Below, one piece after another: positions 18,112-27,257 of a stretch of 64,000 nucleotides of DNA. The stretch's first letter is position 1. Each line of letters starts with the position of its first letter. The translations under genes and the position numbers were made by a program. A model generated the notes under the pieces. That model was given only the letters and a program-made list of their open reading frames with translations, searched no databases and was not told the DNA's origin. Source of the stretch: Roseibium limicola (lineage in GTDB: Bacteria; Pseudomonadota; Alphaproteobacteria; Rhizobiales; Stappiaceae); contig NZ_JAFLNF010000007.1 in NCBI RefSeq assembly GCF_017313085.1, positions 62,001 to 126,000 on the forward strand, in the 5' to 3' direction.

Positions 18112-19003
18112 GGCCCCGGGCTTCCATCACCCGCCGACTGGAAATCAGGGCCATCGGCTTGGCCACCGAGGCCTGTTCTTCGGCAAGCAACAACTCGTCT
18201 GCGCCTTTTTTCACGCTGCGCGCCACAAGCTCGAAAGTGCTTGCGGCTGCCCGCATGAGGGCTGTCTCGTCACTGGCACCCGCCATCAGCCAGGCCAGCA
18301 ACAGACCGGAAATCACGTCACCCGTGCCGTTTGGCGGATCCGCAACCGTCACATGCTCTGCAGCAAGAGCTCCGGTTGGCGTCACCAGAAGGTTGGAGAT
18401 GGAATTGCGCCGCATCGCCGGTGATGAGGTGACAAGCACCCGCTCGACCCCGAGACTGCGCGCTGCGGCCAGCGCCTGCAATTCGCTGCCAATCTCACGC
18501 TGTGTCAGCCAGCCAAGCTCGAAGCAGTTGGGGGTCACCACATCCGCCAGCGGCACCAGATGATCGCGAATGGCTTCAGCTGTCGGCTCAGGCACATAGA
18601 GACGGCCCTCCTCCCCCAGTGTGTCGCCCATGACCGGGTCACACACATACAGAGCGTCGGGAGAGGCGGCCTTCACTGCTTTGACAAGCTTGGCGATTTC
18701 TGGCGCCTGCGCAGGATTTCCCAGATAGCCCGTTACGATCCCGCCGATCTCCGACAATTTCGGCGAGGCGATCAAATCCGCCACCAGCGCTGAAAACGTC
18801 GCCATATCCGCCGTCATCCGCGTTCCGGGTCCCTGCCCCGGATGCCATGGCAACAGGATCGTCGGCAAGAACCAGACAGGGTGCCCAAGTCGCTCCAGCG
18901 CAAACGTCAGCCCGCGACCACTGATGCCACCGCGAACCACTTGAGATGTAATCACCAGAATGGCGCGCTTGGCAGGTGCCGGAGAACCGGGATTCGTTGT
19001 CAT
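18104..19003 (-). CDS. pdxY: Pyridoxal kinase PdxY-type
   Basis: Ribokinase-superfamily kinase that phosphorylates pyridoxal in vitamin B6 salvage. About 299 residues from ATG 19003. Visible signature parts are ILVITSQVVRGGISGRGLTFALERLGH at the N-terminus, CDPVMGDTLGEEGRLYV (substrate-site region), VTPNCFELGWLTQ, and the anion-hole and catalytic Asp in DPPNGTGDVISGLLLA. An in-frame extension to 19036 is possible. It lies between ispG upstream and DUF429 downstream on the same strand. Confidence 0.87.
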   Translation of the reverse strand: MTTNPGSPAPAKRAILVITSQVVRGGISGRGLTFALERLGHPVWFLPTILLPWHPGQGPGTRMTADMATFSALVADLIASPKLSEIGGIVTGYLGNPAQAPEIAKLVKAVKAASPDALYVCDPVMGDTLGEEGRLYVPEPTAEAIRDHLVPLADVVTPNCFELGWLTQREIGSELQALAAARSLGVERVLVTSSPAMRRNSISNLLVTPTGALAAEHVTVADPPNGTGDVISGLLLAWLMAGASDETALMRAAASTFELVARSVKKGADELLLAEEQASVAKPMALISSRRVMEARGRA

Positions 19004-19045
19004 CTTCGCAAATTTCCCTGGACGGGCAGGCGCCACTGGCCGCAG

Positions 19046-20323
19046 TCAGGCCGGCTCGGTGGTTGAGCTGGAGGATGCCTCTTTCGAAGCACCCTTGCCA
19101 AACCGATTTTCAATGTAATCCAGCACCATCTGCTTGAACTCGTCCGCAATCCCGTCGCCACGCAAGGTGGTGACCTTCTCGCCGTCCACGAAGACGGGGG
19201 CAGACGGAGTTTCACCGGTGCCCGGCAAGGAGATGCCGATATCCGCATGCTTGGATTCGCCCGGCCCGTTGACGATGCAGCCCATCACGGCGACATTCAT
19301 CGCTTCTACGCCCGGATATTGCTCACGCCAGGCAGGCATGCTGTCGCGAATATGGTTCTGGATATCGCTCGCAAGTTCCTGGAAGACGGTCGATGTGGTC
19401 CGCCCGCAGCCAGGGCAGGCGGCAACCACCGGCACAAATGCCCGGAAACCCATCACCTGCAACAGCTCCTGAGCCACCTGGACTTCACGGGTTCGATCGC
19501 CGCCAGGCTCGGGCGTCAGCGAGACACGAATCGTGTCGCCAATACCTTGCTGCAAAAGAATGCCCATGGAGGCAGCAGACGAGACGATCCCCTTGGTGCC
19601 CATGCCAGCTTCAGTGAGGCCCAGATGCAGCGCATAATCGCAGCGTCGCGCCAGATCCGCATAGACTGCGATCAGGTCCTGCACCTGACTGACCTTGGCC
19701 GACAAGATGATCTTGTCACGCCCCATGCCGAGATCTTCCGCCCGTTGCGCTGAAAGCAACCCGGACTGAATAATCGCCTCACGCATGACCGCACCGGCAG
19801 AAACCGGTGTGGCACTGGCGGAATTCTCGTCCATCAGCTTGGTCAGAAGCTCCTGATCAAGCGAACCCCAGTTAACGCCGATGCGCACCGGTTTGTCATG
19901 CTTCAGCGCCAGATCGATGATCTGGGAAAACTGCGTGTCCCGCTTGGCCTTGAAGCCAACGTTGCCCGGGTTGATACGGTATTTGGCCAGGGCAGCCGCA
20001 CATTCCGGATAGTCCGTCAGCAGCTTGTGGCCGATGTAGTGGAAGTCCCCCACCAGCGGCACATCAAGGCCGATGCGATCCAGCCGGTCACGAATACGCG
20101 CCACTTGAGCAGCGGCTTCCGGCCTGTCGACGGTGATCCGAACGATCTCCGAACCGGCGCGCGCCAGAGCTGCGACCTGGGCCACGGTGGCATCCGCGTC
20201 GGCCGTATCCGTATTGGTCATGGACTGGACGACGACGGGGGCGTTGCCGCCAACCGTAACGGATCCGACCTTCACGGGCACGGAAACGCGGCGCGGCAGT
20301 TGCTTAGCAAAATTGTCGATCAT
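19046..20323 (-). CDS. ispG: 4-hydroxy-3-methylbut-2-en-1-yl diphosphate synthase (IspG/GcpE)
   Basis: Reduces MEcPP to HMBPP in the MEP isoprenoid pathway with a [4Fe-4S] cluster. 425 residues from ATG 20323; the opening [30 protein letters not shown] is diagnostic. Cluster ligands are the two Cys of ACPGCGRT and the Cys of [12 protein letters not shown], followed by the conserved Glu. The single-TIM-barrel plus C-terminal cluster domain layout and length match the bacterial enzyme. It heads a minus-strand group with pdxY and DUF429. Confidence 0.96.
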   Translation of the reverse strand: MIDNFAKQLPRRVSVPVKVGSVTVGGNAPVVVQSMTNTDTADADATVAQVAALARAGSEIVRITVDRPEAAAQVARIRDRLDRIGLDVPLVGDFHYIGHKLLTDYPECAAALAKYRINPGNVGFKAKRDTQFSQIIDLALKHDKPVRIGVNWGSLDQELLTKLMDENSASATPVSAGAVMREAIIQSGLLSAQRAEDLGMGRDKIILSAKVSQVQDLIAVYADLARRCDYALHLGLTEAGMGTKGIVSSAASMGILLQQGIGDTIRVSLTPEPGGDRTREVQVAQELLQVMGFRAFVPVVAACPGCGRTTSTVFQELASDIQNHIRDSMPAWREQYPGVEAMNVAVMGCIVNGPGESKHADIGISLPGTGETPSAPVFVDGEKVTTLRGDGIADEFKQMVLDYIENRFGKGASKEASSSSTTEPA

Positions 20324-20547
20324 TGGGTCTTTCGATCCGCTGGCGATCCCGAGCCCGAACAACGCATGACGGGCCCTTTGTTTCTCTCTGCTTGATTAGT
20401 GCGCCGAAAGCCAAAGGGCAATGGGGCAAGCCGATTCGGTGCTGGTGCCAAACGTCACGCCTGCGACCTTCCTGAAGTCCCAGGCCTCGACACACTTCTC
20501 AAGGGTGTGATTATTAGTATCAGTCAAACAAATACATAAGGTGCCCC

Positions 20548-21318
20548 GTGCTCAAACGCATTCTGTCCGAAAGCTTTTTTCTGGTTTTCAATAATCTCGA
20601 CGCTGTCTTCAAGGTCTGCGGCGCCTGGTTTTCCTTGCAATTCGTCTTCCTGCTCTGCCTGACGATCGTCACGGGTGGTGGTGGCGGCGAAGACGCGATG
20701 GCCAGCAATCCGTTGCTGGCGATTGTCTCTATCGCCCTTACCTTGCTTTCATCGTCATCGATTGCCGTCGCCTGGCACCGTTTTGCGCTCCTCGGTGACC
20801 ATCCAACATTGATCCACCTGCATGTCGGAAAAGTGGAGATCAACTTCATGGGCAAGATGCTGCTGATCGGCTTGATAATGATAGCCGCCATGATCCCGGT
20901 TTTTGCCTTCTTTACATTGCTGGTATCCGGGACTGCCGCGCCAGAACTCGCCTTTGCGCTTACTTTGGTACCTTTGCTCTGGCTTTCTTCCCTTTGCATG
21001 CGTTTCAATATTGCCCTGCCTGCGACCGCGATTGAACGCCCGATGAAACTGGCCACAGCCTTCACTTTTGCCCAGGGGTTGGGGTGGCGCATGGTGGTCG
21101 CGATTGTGTGCCTGTCGCTTCCCGTCATGCTTGTCGGCGTCGTCATCGATCTGATCGCAAACCTGGGCACCGATGGAGCGCCCGGCCTGGGCATGCAGAT
21201 CAAATCGCTTATCCTGAGCATGCTCCTTCAGGTGATTACCACGGTCCTTGGAATTTCCGTTATCACCAGCGCCTACAGAATTGCTCTGGAGAACCAGTCG
21301 GAACACCCGCATGAATGA
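20548..21318 (+). CDS. Multi-pass membrane protein, unknown function
   Basis: 256 residues from a GTG start, with six or so hydrophobic stretches (for example AWFSLQFVFLLCLTIVTGGG, LLIGLIMIAAMIPVFAFFTLL, FALTLVPLLWLSSLCM, VVAIVCLSLPVMLVGVVIDLI). It resembles the glycerophosphoryl-diester/DUF-type membrane proteins that start with a short amphipathic helix, but I do not recognise a named family. It is divergent from ispG and followed by two hairpins before bdhA. Confidence 0.7.
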   Translation: MLKRILSESFFLVFNNLDAVFKVCGAWFSLQFVFLLCLTIVTGGGGGEDAMASNPLLAIVSIALTLLSSSSIAVAWHRFALLGDHPTLIHLHVGKVEINFMGKMLLIGLIMIAAMIPVFAFFTLLVSGTAAPELAFALTLVPLLWLSSLCMRFNIALPATAIERPMKLATAFTFAQGLGWRMVVAIVCLSLPVMLVGVVIDLIANLGTDGAPGLGMQIKSLILSMLLQVITTVLGISVITSAYRIALENQSEHPHE

Positions 21319-21408
21319 GCAGCATCCTGAGCGTAGGGAGTTCTGAGACGCTCGAACCCTTACATTTTTGAAATGCACTGGAAGCCGGACCACCGGCTCC
21401 CTAGATTG

Positions 21409-21435
21409 AAGGAGGACACTTCCTGTGCCCTCCTT
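21409..21435 (+). terminator. Rho-independent terminator candidate
   Basis: AAGGAGG (21409-21415) pairs with CCTCCTT (21429-21435), with an inner CAC/GTG pair set, followed by GATTTT. A second small hairpin, AGCCGG/CCGGCT, lies at 21383-21398. They separate the membrane-protein gene from bdhA. Confidence 0.6.
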
Positions 21436-21527
21436 GATTTTGAGCCAACGCGTGTTTGAAACTTCACTTGCGCTGACTGCCCGTTCCCTATGAAGTAGCC
21501 TGACAGTTTTGCCAGGAGGAGGCCCTC

Positions 21528-22310
21528 ATGTTGAAGAATAAGACTGCCCTGATCACCGGTTCCACCTCAGGTATCGGCCTCGCCTATGCCCGCGCTCTGG
21601 CCGAACAGGGGGCCAACGTCGTGATCAACGGCCTTGGTGATGCGGACGAGATTGAAGCCACCCGCGCAGCCGTGGAAAACGATTTCGGCGTGCGCTGCGT
21701 CTATTCCGCAGCCAACATGCTGAAGGCGGACGAGATTGCCACCATGGTGGCCAACGCAGAAAACGAGTTCGACAGCCTCGACATTTTGATCAACAACGCC
21801 GGCATCCAGCATGTCGCGCCGGTTGAAGAGTTCCCCATTGAGAAATGGGATGCGATCATCGCCATCAACCTTTCGTCTGCCTTCCATGCCATCCGCGCAG
21901 CCGTTCCCGGCATGAAGAAGCGCGGCTGGGGCCGGATCATCAACACGGCCTCCGCCCATGCGCTCGTGGCCTCCCCGTACAAATCTGCCTATGTAGCGGC
22001 CAAGCACGGCATTGCTGGACTGACGAAGACTGTGGCCCTTGAAGTGGCTGAGCACGGTGTCACCGTCAACGCCATTTGCCCGGGCTATGTCTGGACTCCG
22101 CTGGTCGAGGCTCAGATCCCCGCCACGATGGAAGCGCGCAACATGACCGAAGAGCAGGTCAAGCAGGACGTTCTCCTTAAGGCCCAGCCAACAAAGGAAT
22201 TTGTTACGGTTGAGCAAGTTGCAGCCCTGGCTGTGTTCCTGTGCTCCGACGCAGCCTCGCCAATGACCGGCACGGTGCTTCCGATGGACGGAGGCTGGAC
22301 CGCCCAATAA
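21528..22310 (+). CDS. bdhA: 3-hydroxybutyrate dehydrogenase
   Basis: Short-chain dehydrogenase oxidising (R)-3-hydroxybutyrate to acetoacetate with NAD, in polyhydroxybutyrate turnover. 260 residues. Cofactor motif TGSTSGIG, NNAG in LINNAGIQHV, catalytic Ser in NTASAHALVASPYKSAYVAAKHG with YxxxK, and C-terminal GTVLPMDGGWTAQ. The stretch HALVASPYKSAYVAAKHGIAGLTKTVALE and IQHVAPVEEFP are typical of D-beta-hydroxybutyrate dehydrogenases. GGAGGAGG precedes the ATG. The patatin gene follows by 39 bp, a common pairing. Confidence 0.92.
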   Translation: MLKNKTALITGSTSGIGLAYARALAEQGANVVINGLGDADEIEATRAAVENDFGVRCVYSAANMLKADEIATMVANAENEFDSLDILINNAGIQHVAPVEEFPIEKWDAIIAINLSSAFHAIRAAVPGMKKRGWGRIINTASAHALVASPYKSAYVAAKHGIAGLTKTVALEVAEHGVTVNAICPGYVWTPLVEAQIPATMEARNMTEEQVKQDVLLKAQPTKEFVTVEQVAALAVFLCSDAASPMTGTVLPMDGGWTAQ

Positions 22311-22349
22311 CTTCGCTTCCCTCCCACATTCCCAACGACAGGACGGCTC

Positions 22350-23381
22350 ATGGCACAGGCAACAAACAGCACGACGCCAAAGCCGGTGAATCTGGCCTTG
22401 CAGGGCGGCGGCGCACATGGCGCCTTCACCTGGGGGGTTCTGGATCGACTCCTCGAAGATGACCGATTGTGGATTGAGGGCGTAACCGGAACGTCTGCCG
22501 GCGCCATGAATGCCGTGGTGCTGGCGGCCGGGTTTCAGCAAGGCGGCCGCGACGGCGCCCGTGAGAAGCTGGAAGAGTTCTGGAAGGCCGTCAGCGAAAG
22601 TGCGGCCTTCAGCCCGATCAAGCGATCGCCGCTCGACATGGCGCTTGGCCAATGGAGCCTGGACTTCTCCCCCAGTTATCTGGCCTTCGACCTGATCTCC
22701 CGCTTTTCATCTCCCTACGAATTCAATCCGCTCAACATCAACCCGCTGCGGGAAGTCGTGGAGGCCGTAGTCGACTTTGAACGCGTACAAGCCTGCGACA
22801 ACCTCAAGCTTTTTGTCGCGGCAACCAACGTTTTCACCGGCAAGATCCGGATTTTCCGCGAGAAGGAAGTCACCCTCGACGCGGTGATGGCATCTGCCTG
22901 CCTGCCGCATATCTTCCAGGCCGTAGAAATTGACGGCGAGCCCTATTGGGACGGCGGCTACATGGGCAATCCGCCTCTCTATCCCCTCTTCTACAGCACC
23001 AAGGCGCGCGACATCCTTCTGGTGCAGATCAACCCTGTGGAACGGCGCGAGGTACCCAAGACGGCGCGTGAGATCCTCAACCGCCAAAATGAAATCACTT
23101 TCAACTCCACTTTGTTGAGAGAGCTACGTGCCATCCAGTTTGTCACGCGCCTGCTGGAAGAAAACAAACTGTCGGAGGACCAGTACAAGCGGATTTACAT
23201 GCACCGCATCGCCGGCGACGAGCTGAAACCTCTGACCTCCTCCTCCAAGGCCAATGCGGAATGGGCGTTCCTGACGGAGCTGAAAGAGATCGGGCGACGC
23301 TCGGCCCAGACCTGGATCGACACGCACCAGCAAGACCTCGGCAAGCGCAACACCATCGATCTGCGCAGCACGCTGGAGTGA
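22350..23381 (+). CDS. Patatin-like phospholipase
   Basis: 343 residues. Oxyanion-hole motif LQGGGAHGAFTWG at 18-29, nucleophile Ser49 in GVTGTSAGAMN, and the dyad Asp in YWDGGYMGNPP. This is a complete Ser-Asp lipase dyad, so hydrolase activity is expected. Located directly after bdhA, as in many polyhydroxybutyrate-making alphaproteobacteria, where it may act on lipids at the storage granule or in membranes; that role is inference. Confidence 0.88.
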   Translation: MAQATNSTTPKPVNLALQGGGAHGAFTWGVLDRLLEDDRLWIEGVTGTSAGAMNAVVLAAGFQQGGRDGAREKLEEFWKAVSESAAFSPIKRSPLDMALGQWSLDFSPSYLAFDLISRFSSPYEFNPLNINPLREVVEAVVDFERVQACDNLKLFVAATNVFTGKIRIFREKEVTLDAVMASACLPHIFQAVEIDGEPYWDGGYMGNPPLYPLFYSTKARDILLVQINPVERREVPKTAREILNRQNEITFNSTLLRELRAIQFVTRLLEENKLSEDQYKRIYMHRIAGDELKPLTSSSKANAEWAFLTELKEIGRRSAQTWIDTHQQDLGKRNTIDLRSTLE

Positions 23382-23634
23382 CATTCGAAGAGATCCAGCC
23401 ACAACGATCAACCCCAAAGGCCAAGTCCGCCTTAACCTCTGGCTAACCCTCTTTCGCAGCGCGCCTTGCAGAATGCATTGCGCCCATGGTTACCAAATTC
23501 TGAAGATCTTCAATATCTTGCGGAGGGTACCTGATGCCTGTCTATCTCTGGTGGCGAGCGATGCAAAACCAAACTGGCAAGAGACTTGCGATAAACATGG
23601 CACGTTGATTGTTAGGTTTTGCGTCGTCAACGTT

Positions 23635-23698
23635 TGTGGATGGAAGGGGTGGACACTTGCGACCCCGTCTGCTCCTTCCCCTCCACACATCTGGCGCT
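23635..23698. other. Long imperfect hairpin in a 526-bp gene-free gap
   Basis: TGTGGA..GGAAGG at 23635-23647 is mirrored by CCTTCCCCTCCACA near 23684-23697. The gap between the patatin gene and the pentapeptide gene (23382-23907) otherwise shows only the promoter region of the latter. A 24-codon frame at 23534 with GGAGGG before it was not accepted. Confidence 0.3.
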
Positions 23699-23907
23699 CG
23701 TGAAACGACCGCATGGCAAGCTTTTGCTAACAATGATTCTCCCAGCCCGCGCCGGTCCATCCCCCATCGCCATTTAATAGTAACGTCTTGCTGATAGGCT
23801 CCCCGTTCGTCGAGCTTGGAACGCTGCCCTTTGCAAAGCAGGTTGCGTGACACATATGTTCGTATAGGAGCAACGGGACTTTAAAGCCCTTTCAGGAGGT
23901 CGTTGGA

Positions 23908-24741
23908 ATGACGTGCAGCACGCGTAAGCGGTTTCAGTTTTCTTTGGCCTGCCTGTCTCTCGCCTTTGCCCAGGGCCTGAGCCTTCCCGCATTCGCCGAC
24001 GGCTACGCGCTTCTTCCTCGCATCGTTGAAAGCAACGGCTGCCCATCCTGCGATTTGCGACTACAGCAATTACGCGGGCTGGAACTCACGGGCGCCGACT
24101 TCAGCGAGGCCATTCTGCGCGAGGCCGATATGAAGGAAATCATCCTGCTAAAAAGCAACTTCGGTGAAGCTGACCTGCGCCGCGCCGAACTTGAACGCAG
24201 CCAGCTCGACGGCAGCAATTTCGTCAACGCCTCCATGCGCGGCGCCGACCTGGAAAAGACCCATGCGACCGACAGCGACTTTTCCGGCGCGGACCTGCGC
24301 AACACCGATTTCAACGAAACCGTTCTGACCAACAGCAAGTTTGCCAAGGCCGACATGCGAGATGCCTCGTTCATTCGCAGCGACCTGAACGGAGCTGATT
24401 TCACCAGAGCCAAGATGGATGCCATCGATCTTGAGCGCGCCAAGGCAGATGGCGCCATCTTCGAGAATGCCCGTCTGCGCAATTCGGATCTGGACCGCAT
24501 CTCAGCAGTCGGCGCCAACTTCGAAGGGGCCGACCTGTCTCAAGTCCTTCTGTCGAGCGCCAATCTGACCGGTGCCAACCTGCGCAATGTGGATTTTTCA
24601 GGCGCCCTGCTGCGCCACGTTCATCTGGGTGGAGCAGATCTGAGCGGTGCCAAAGGGCTTGACCCGAAACGCGTTATCGGCTCCTGCGGCGACGACAAGA
24701 CAATCATCGATGACCGTATCAAGCTGGCCACCTGCGAGTAG
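23908..24741 (+). CDS. Exported pentapeptide-repeat protein
   Basis: 277 residues. A signal peptide (basic TCSTRKRFQ, hydrophobic FSLACLSLAFAQGLSL, cleavage near AFADG) is followed by a short stretch with a CPSC motif (NGCPSCDLRLQQL) and then some 35 to 40 five-residue repeats of the A(D/N)L/F-x-x type from about 55 to 255, for example LTGADFSEAILREADMKE and LSSANLTGANLRNVDFSGA. These form a right-handed quadrilateral beta-helix. It ends with a short GSCGDDKTIIDDRIKLATCE tail. Secreted or periplasmic; role unknown. CAGGAGGT lies ahead of the ATG. Confidence 0.85.
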   Translation: MTCSTRKRFQFSLACLSLAFAQGLSLPAFADGYALLPRIVESNGCPSCDLRLQQLRGLELTGADFSEAILREADMKEIILLKSNFGEADLRRAELERSQLDGSNFVNASMRGADLEKTHATDSDFSGADLRNTDFNETVLTNSKFAKADMRDASFIRSDLNGADFTRAKMDAIDLERAKADGAIFENARLRNSDLDRISAVGANFEGADLSQVLLSSANLTGANLRNVDFSGALLRHVHLGGADLSGAKGLDPKRVIGSCGDDKTIIDDRIKLATCE

Positions 24742-24831
24742 GCAGCACCCGGCCAGAAAGCATTTCGGCGACCGCAGCCTGAGCTGTGGTCGCCGATCAT
24801 GAGGTTTAACGAACTGACGGCGTGAAGCGCC

Positions 24832-25650
24832 TTAGCGGAACAGGTCGAATGAAAACTTGTAGCTGACCCCGATACCGACGTTAAACTGGTCCTTCGATCC
24901 AGCGTCAACGATCGGGCTGTCCGCCGCATCGCCAATCAACCGGTCATAACCTGCCTGAAGATGCAGCCGGGTCGTATCGCTCCAGTCATAGCTGACACGC
25001 GACGAAAGCCCGACAGACTTGAACCCACCAGACGGGTTATAGGCTGTCAGCTGCCCACCACTTGCGGCGGCCTCAGCCGACGTCACGCCGAAATACGTGT
25101 CCATATACTCGTCGCTGCCGAGGCTGGCGCGCGGTCCGACACTGACTTCGACACGATCGACCGGATAGAAAATCCCGTCAAAGCCAAGCTCTCCAACCTG
25201 GCCCGTGTGGCCGTTGATCCCCTGACGTACCTGTGCGAAAGCGCGGAAATGATCTGTCTGGAACCCGGCGCCAACACCAAGCTCCAAGGCCCAGTCGACT
25301 GTCTTCGTGCCAGTCAGATCCGAGTCGTCAGACGCTTTGCGCTCGCCCTGAAAGCCGAAGGATGGAAACAGAAAGACACCAGTCTTCTTCTCCCCGTCGA
25401 CCACCTGACCGAAGACCGGAAGATAAAACCGGCCGATTGCCAGGATCGGGAAGGGCTTGACCGTATAGCTGTCCGCCGCTTCGTATTTCGGCGAGAAGGC
25501 AGCTCCGATTCCGAGCTCTAGCTCATACTGCTTCCGCTCTGCCGTGATTGCGGTTTCCTGCGCCAGTGCCGGGACTGCAACGCTTGCCACCAGCGCCGAT
25601 GCCAGAACCGCGCAAAGCGGCATAGCCGCCAGTCGTGTTGTCAGACCCAT
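24832..25650 (-). CDS. MipA/OmpV family outer-membrane protein
   Basis: 272 residues with a Sec signal (LAAMPLCAVLASALVASVAVPALAQ). The mature part starts YELELGIGAAFSPKYEAADSYTVKPFPILAIGR, a typical MipA/OmpV opening, continues with alternating beta-strands, and ends in YKFSFDLFR with a C-terminal aromatic-type residue pattern of barrel proteins. MipA was described as a scaffold for murein enzymes in E. coli; many homologues are simply small barrels. It converges on the pentapeptide gene and is divergent from yggT. Confidence 0.87.
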   Translation of the reverse strand: MGLTTRLAAMPLCAVLASALVASVAVPALAQETAITAERKQYELELGIGAAFSPKYEAADSYTVKPFPILAIGRFYLPVFGQVVDGEKKTGVFLFPSFGFQGERKASDDSDLTGTKTVDWALELGVGAGFQTDHFRAFAQVRQGINGHTGQVGELGFDGIFYPVDRVEVSVGPRASLGSDEYMDTYFGVTSAEAAASGGQLTAYNPSGGFKSVGLSSRVSYDWSDTTRLHLQAGYDRLIGDAADSPIVDAGSKDQFNVGIGVSYKFSFDLFR

Positions 25651-25903
25651 TGTACTAATTTCCCGGTTTTCGAGATCAGGTTACACTTCAATTGCGCAGA
25701 ACCTACCACACTCGCCTTGCATCTTCCTCTCCGTAAAAGAGTTTTTCGCAGATGTTGCATTTGCGCAATACCGTCATTGCTGCGGACGGAAAAGCCACGA
25801 ATTCGATAGATTTTTCGCAATCGTCGTCGGAATTCTTGCGTCAGAGCCCCCTGAAAGCTACATGAAGCAACAAATGAACAGCTTCACCATCGGATAGGGT
25901 CTC

Positions 25904-26194
25904 ATGCGAGCAATTCTCGATATCGTTCTGCTGATTCTTCAGCTCTACACCTATGTCATCATCGCCAGCGCCATTTTCTCATGGCTCTACGCGTTCAACA
26001 TCGTGAATTCCAGCAATCAGGTCATCGCCACGATTGGCCAAACCCTTTACAATCTAACAGAACCGGTACTGCGACCGATCCGCCGGCGCCTTCCGAGCCT
26101 CGGCGGTGTCGATCTCTCGCCGATTGTGCTGATCCTCGGAATATTCCTGCTTCAGAACATTATCGTGCGCTACATCTACCCGAACGTCTTTTAA
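25904..26194 (+). CDS. YggT family membrane protein
   Basis: 96 residues with two membrane segments (IVLLILQLYTYVIIASAIFSWLYAF and IVLILGIFLLQNIIVRYIY) and the family core NLTEPVLRPIRRRLPSLGGVDLSPIV between them. YggT proteins are widespread, of uncertain role, and linked to osmotic shock tolerance and cell division in some bacteria. It ends at a bidirectional terminator facing the Trm112 gene. Confidence 0.9.
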   Translation: MRAILDIVLLILQLYTYVIIASAIFSWLYAFNIVNSSNQVIATIGQTLYNLTEPVLRPIRRRLPSLGGVDLSPIVLILGIFLLQNIIVRYIYPNVF

Positions 26195-26219
26195 GCGCCG
26201 GCGCCACGCCCACCACATT

Positions 26220-26248
26220 AAAAAGGACGGCTCGCGCCGTCCTTTTTC
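26220..26248. terminator. Bidirectional rho-independent terminator
   Basis: AAAAAGGACGG (26220-26230) and CCGTCCTTTTT (26237-26247) around CTCGCG. It can stop the yggT transcript (plus) and the Trm112 transcript (minus). Confidence 0.9.
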
Positions 26249-26271
26249 GTTCTTCCTGACAAAGCCTGATC

Positions 26272-26490
26272 TCAATCTTCCAGGGGCCGGGCTTCTTCCG
26301 GCAGCATGATCGGAATGCCGTTGCGGATCGGATAGACCAGCTTGGCGGCACGGGAGATCAAATCCTGATTTTTCGCATCATACTCCAGAGTGGTCTTGGT
26401 CACCGGGCAAACCAAAAGCTCCAGCAGCTTCCGATCAATCTGGCGGGTGTTGGCCACTGCCTCTTCCATCGTCTCGTCCTTCACAGTCAT
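26272..26490 (-). CDS. Trm112 family protein
   Basis: 72 residues. [19 protein letters not shown] and [19 protein letters not shown] are the Trm112-like signature; only one Cys of the zinc pattern remains, as usual in proteobacterial members. In eukaryotes and archaea Trm112 activates methyltransferases; the bacterial role is unproven. A downstream ATG (residue 8, [10 protein letters not shown]) is an alternative start. It follows the Lon-like gene by 8 bp. Confidence 0.88.
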   Translation of the reverse strand: MTVKDETMEEAVANTRQIDRKLLELLVCPVTKTTLEYDAKNQDLISRAAKLVYPIRNGIPIMLPEEARPLED

Positions 26491-26498
26491 CCGCGCAA

Positions 26499-27179
26499 CT
26501 ATTGCAAGGTGGTGCCACCATCACCGTTGTCACTGCGGGCAAGATCCATTTCCGTAATGGCAATGAGCGTTTCCGCCCGGGTGCGCAAGTCTCTGGCTTC
26601 CAGAAGAGCCTGCTTTTCCGGCGCCCCATAAGGACACATCATGCAAAGCGCGTTGACGAGAACCTCGGTTTCCGCTTCCGTCACGCTTTGCCAATCAGCC
26701 TCCAGGCTGTTGGCATCGAGATAGCTGCGCAGTGTTCGCAACAACCCATCCCGGTCCACATCTTCCTCACCCAGACCCGACGTGAGGTCATGAGAAAACG
26801 CGGAAAAATCACACTCCACCTGGCGAAACGCCGTTATGGTGTCCAATTCCCGCGCCACAGCAAATCGCGTTACCCCTTGCAAGGTCACGAGATAGCGACC
26901 ATCGCCGGTTTCCTGAAAACTCGTCACCCGGCCGGCACATCCCACTGGCGCCAAGACGGGCGTATCCGTTTCCAGCATATTCCGCTCGCTTTGCGGCTGA
27001 ATCATCCCGATCAGCCGGTTGCCCGCCAAGGCCGCATCCACCATGTCAATGTAACGCGGCTCAAAGATATTCAGCGGCAACTGCGTGCGCGGCAGAAGCA
27101 AGGCACCGGCAAGCGGAAACACGGGCAAGACCGGCGGCAAATCCGCGATCATCTCGTAAATGGCATTTCCCGCCTGCAT
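26499..27179 (-). CDS. Lon-substrate-binding-domain protein (LON N-terminal type)
   Basis: 226 residues, containing only the N-terminal LON substrate-binding domain: [34 protein letters not shown], then GCAGRVTSF and [15 protein letters not shown]. There is no AAA or protease domain, so it is not Lon protease. Stand-alone members are common beside a thioredoxin-TPR gene and Trm112, exactly as here, and their function is unknown. Confidence 0.87.
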   Translation of the reverse strand: MQAGNAIYEMIADLPPVLPVFPLAGALLLPRTQLPLNIFEPRYIDMVDAALAGNRLIGMIQPQSERNMLETDTPVLAPVGCAGRVTSFQETGDGRYLVTLQGVTRFAVARELDTITAFRQVECDFSAFSHDLTSGLGEEDVDRDGLLRTLRSYLDANSLEADWQSVTEAETEVLVNALCMMCPYGAPEKQALLEARDLRTRAETLIAITEMDLARSDNGDGGTTLQ

Positions 27180-27257
27180 GGTTCTCCAATCTCTGGTTCA
27201 CATGGACCTCAGCCCCGAGATCCATTGGGAGTGTATTTGTCGCGCAGCGCGCTGCCG

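Noticed and set aside
21567..22652. Minus-strand frame of 361 codons across bdhA and the patatin gene
   Set aside because: Antisense to two secure genes, no motifs.
23534..23608. 24-codon frame with GGAGGG ahead in the gap before the pentapeptide gene
   Set aside because: Too short and without similarity; one good ribosome site is expected by chance in 526 bases.
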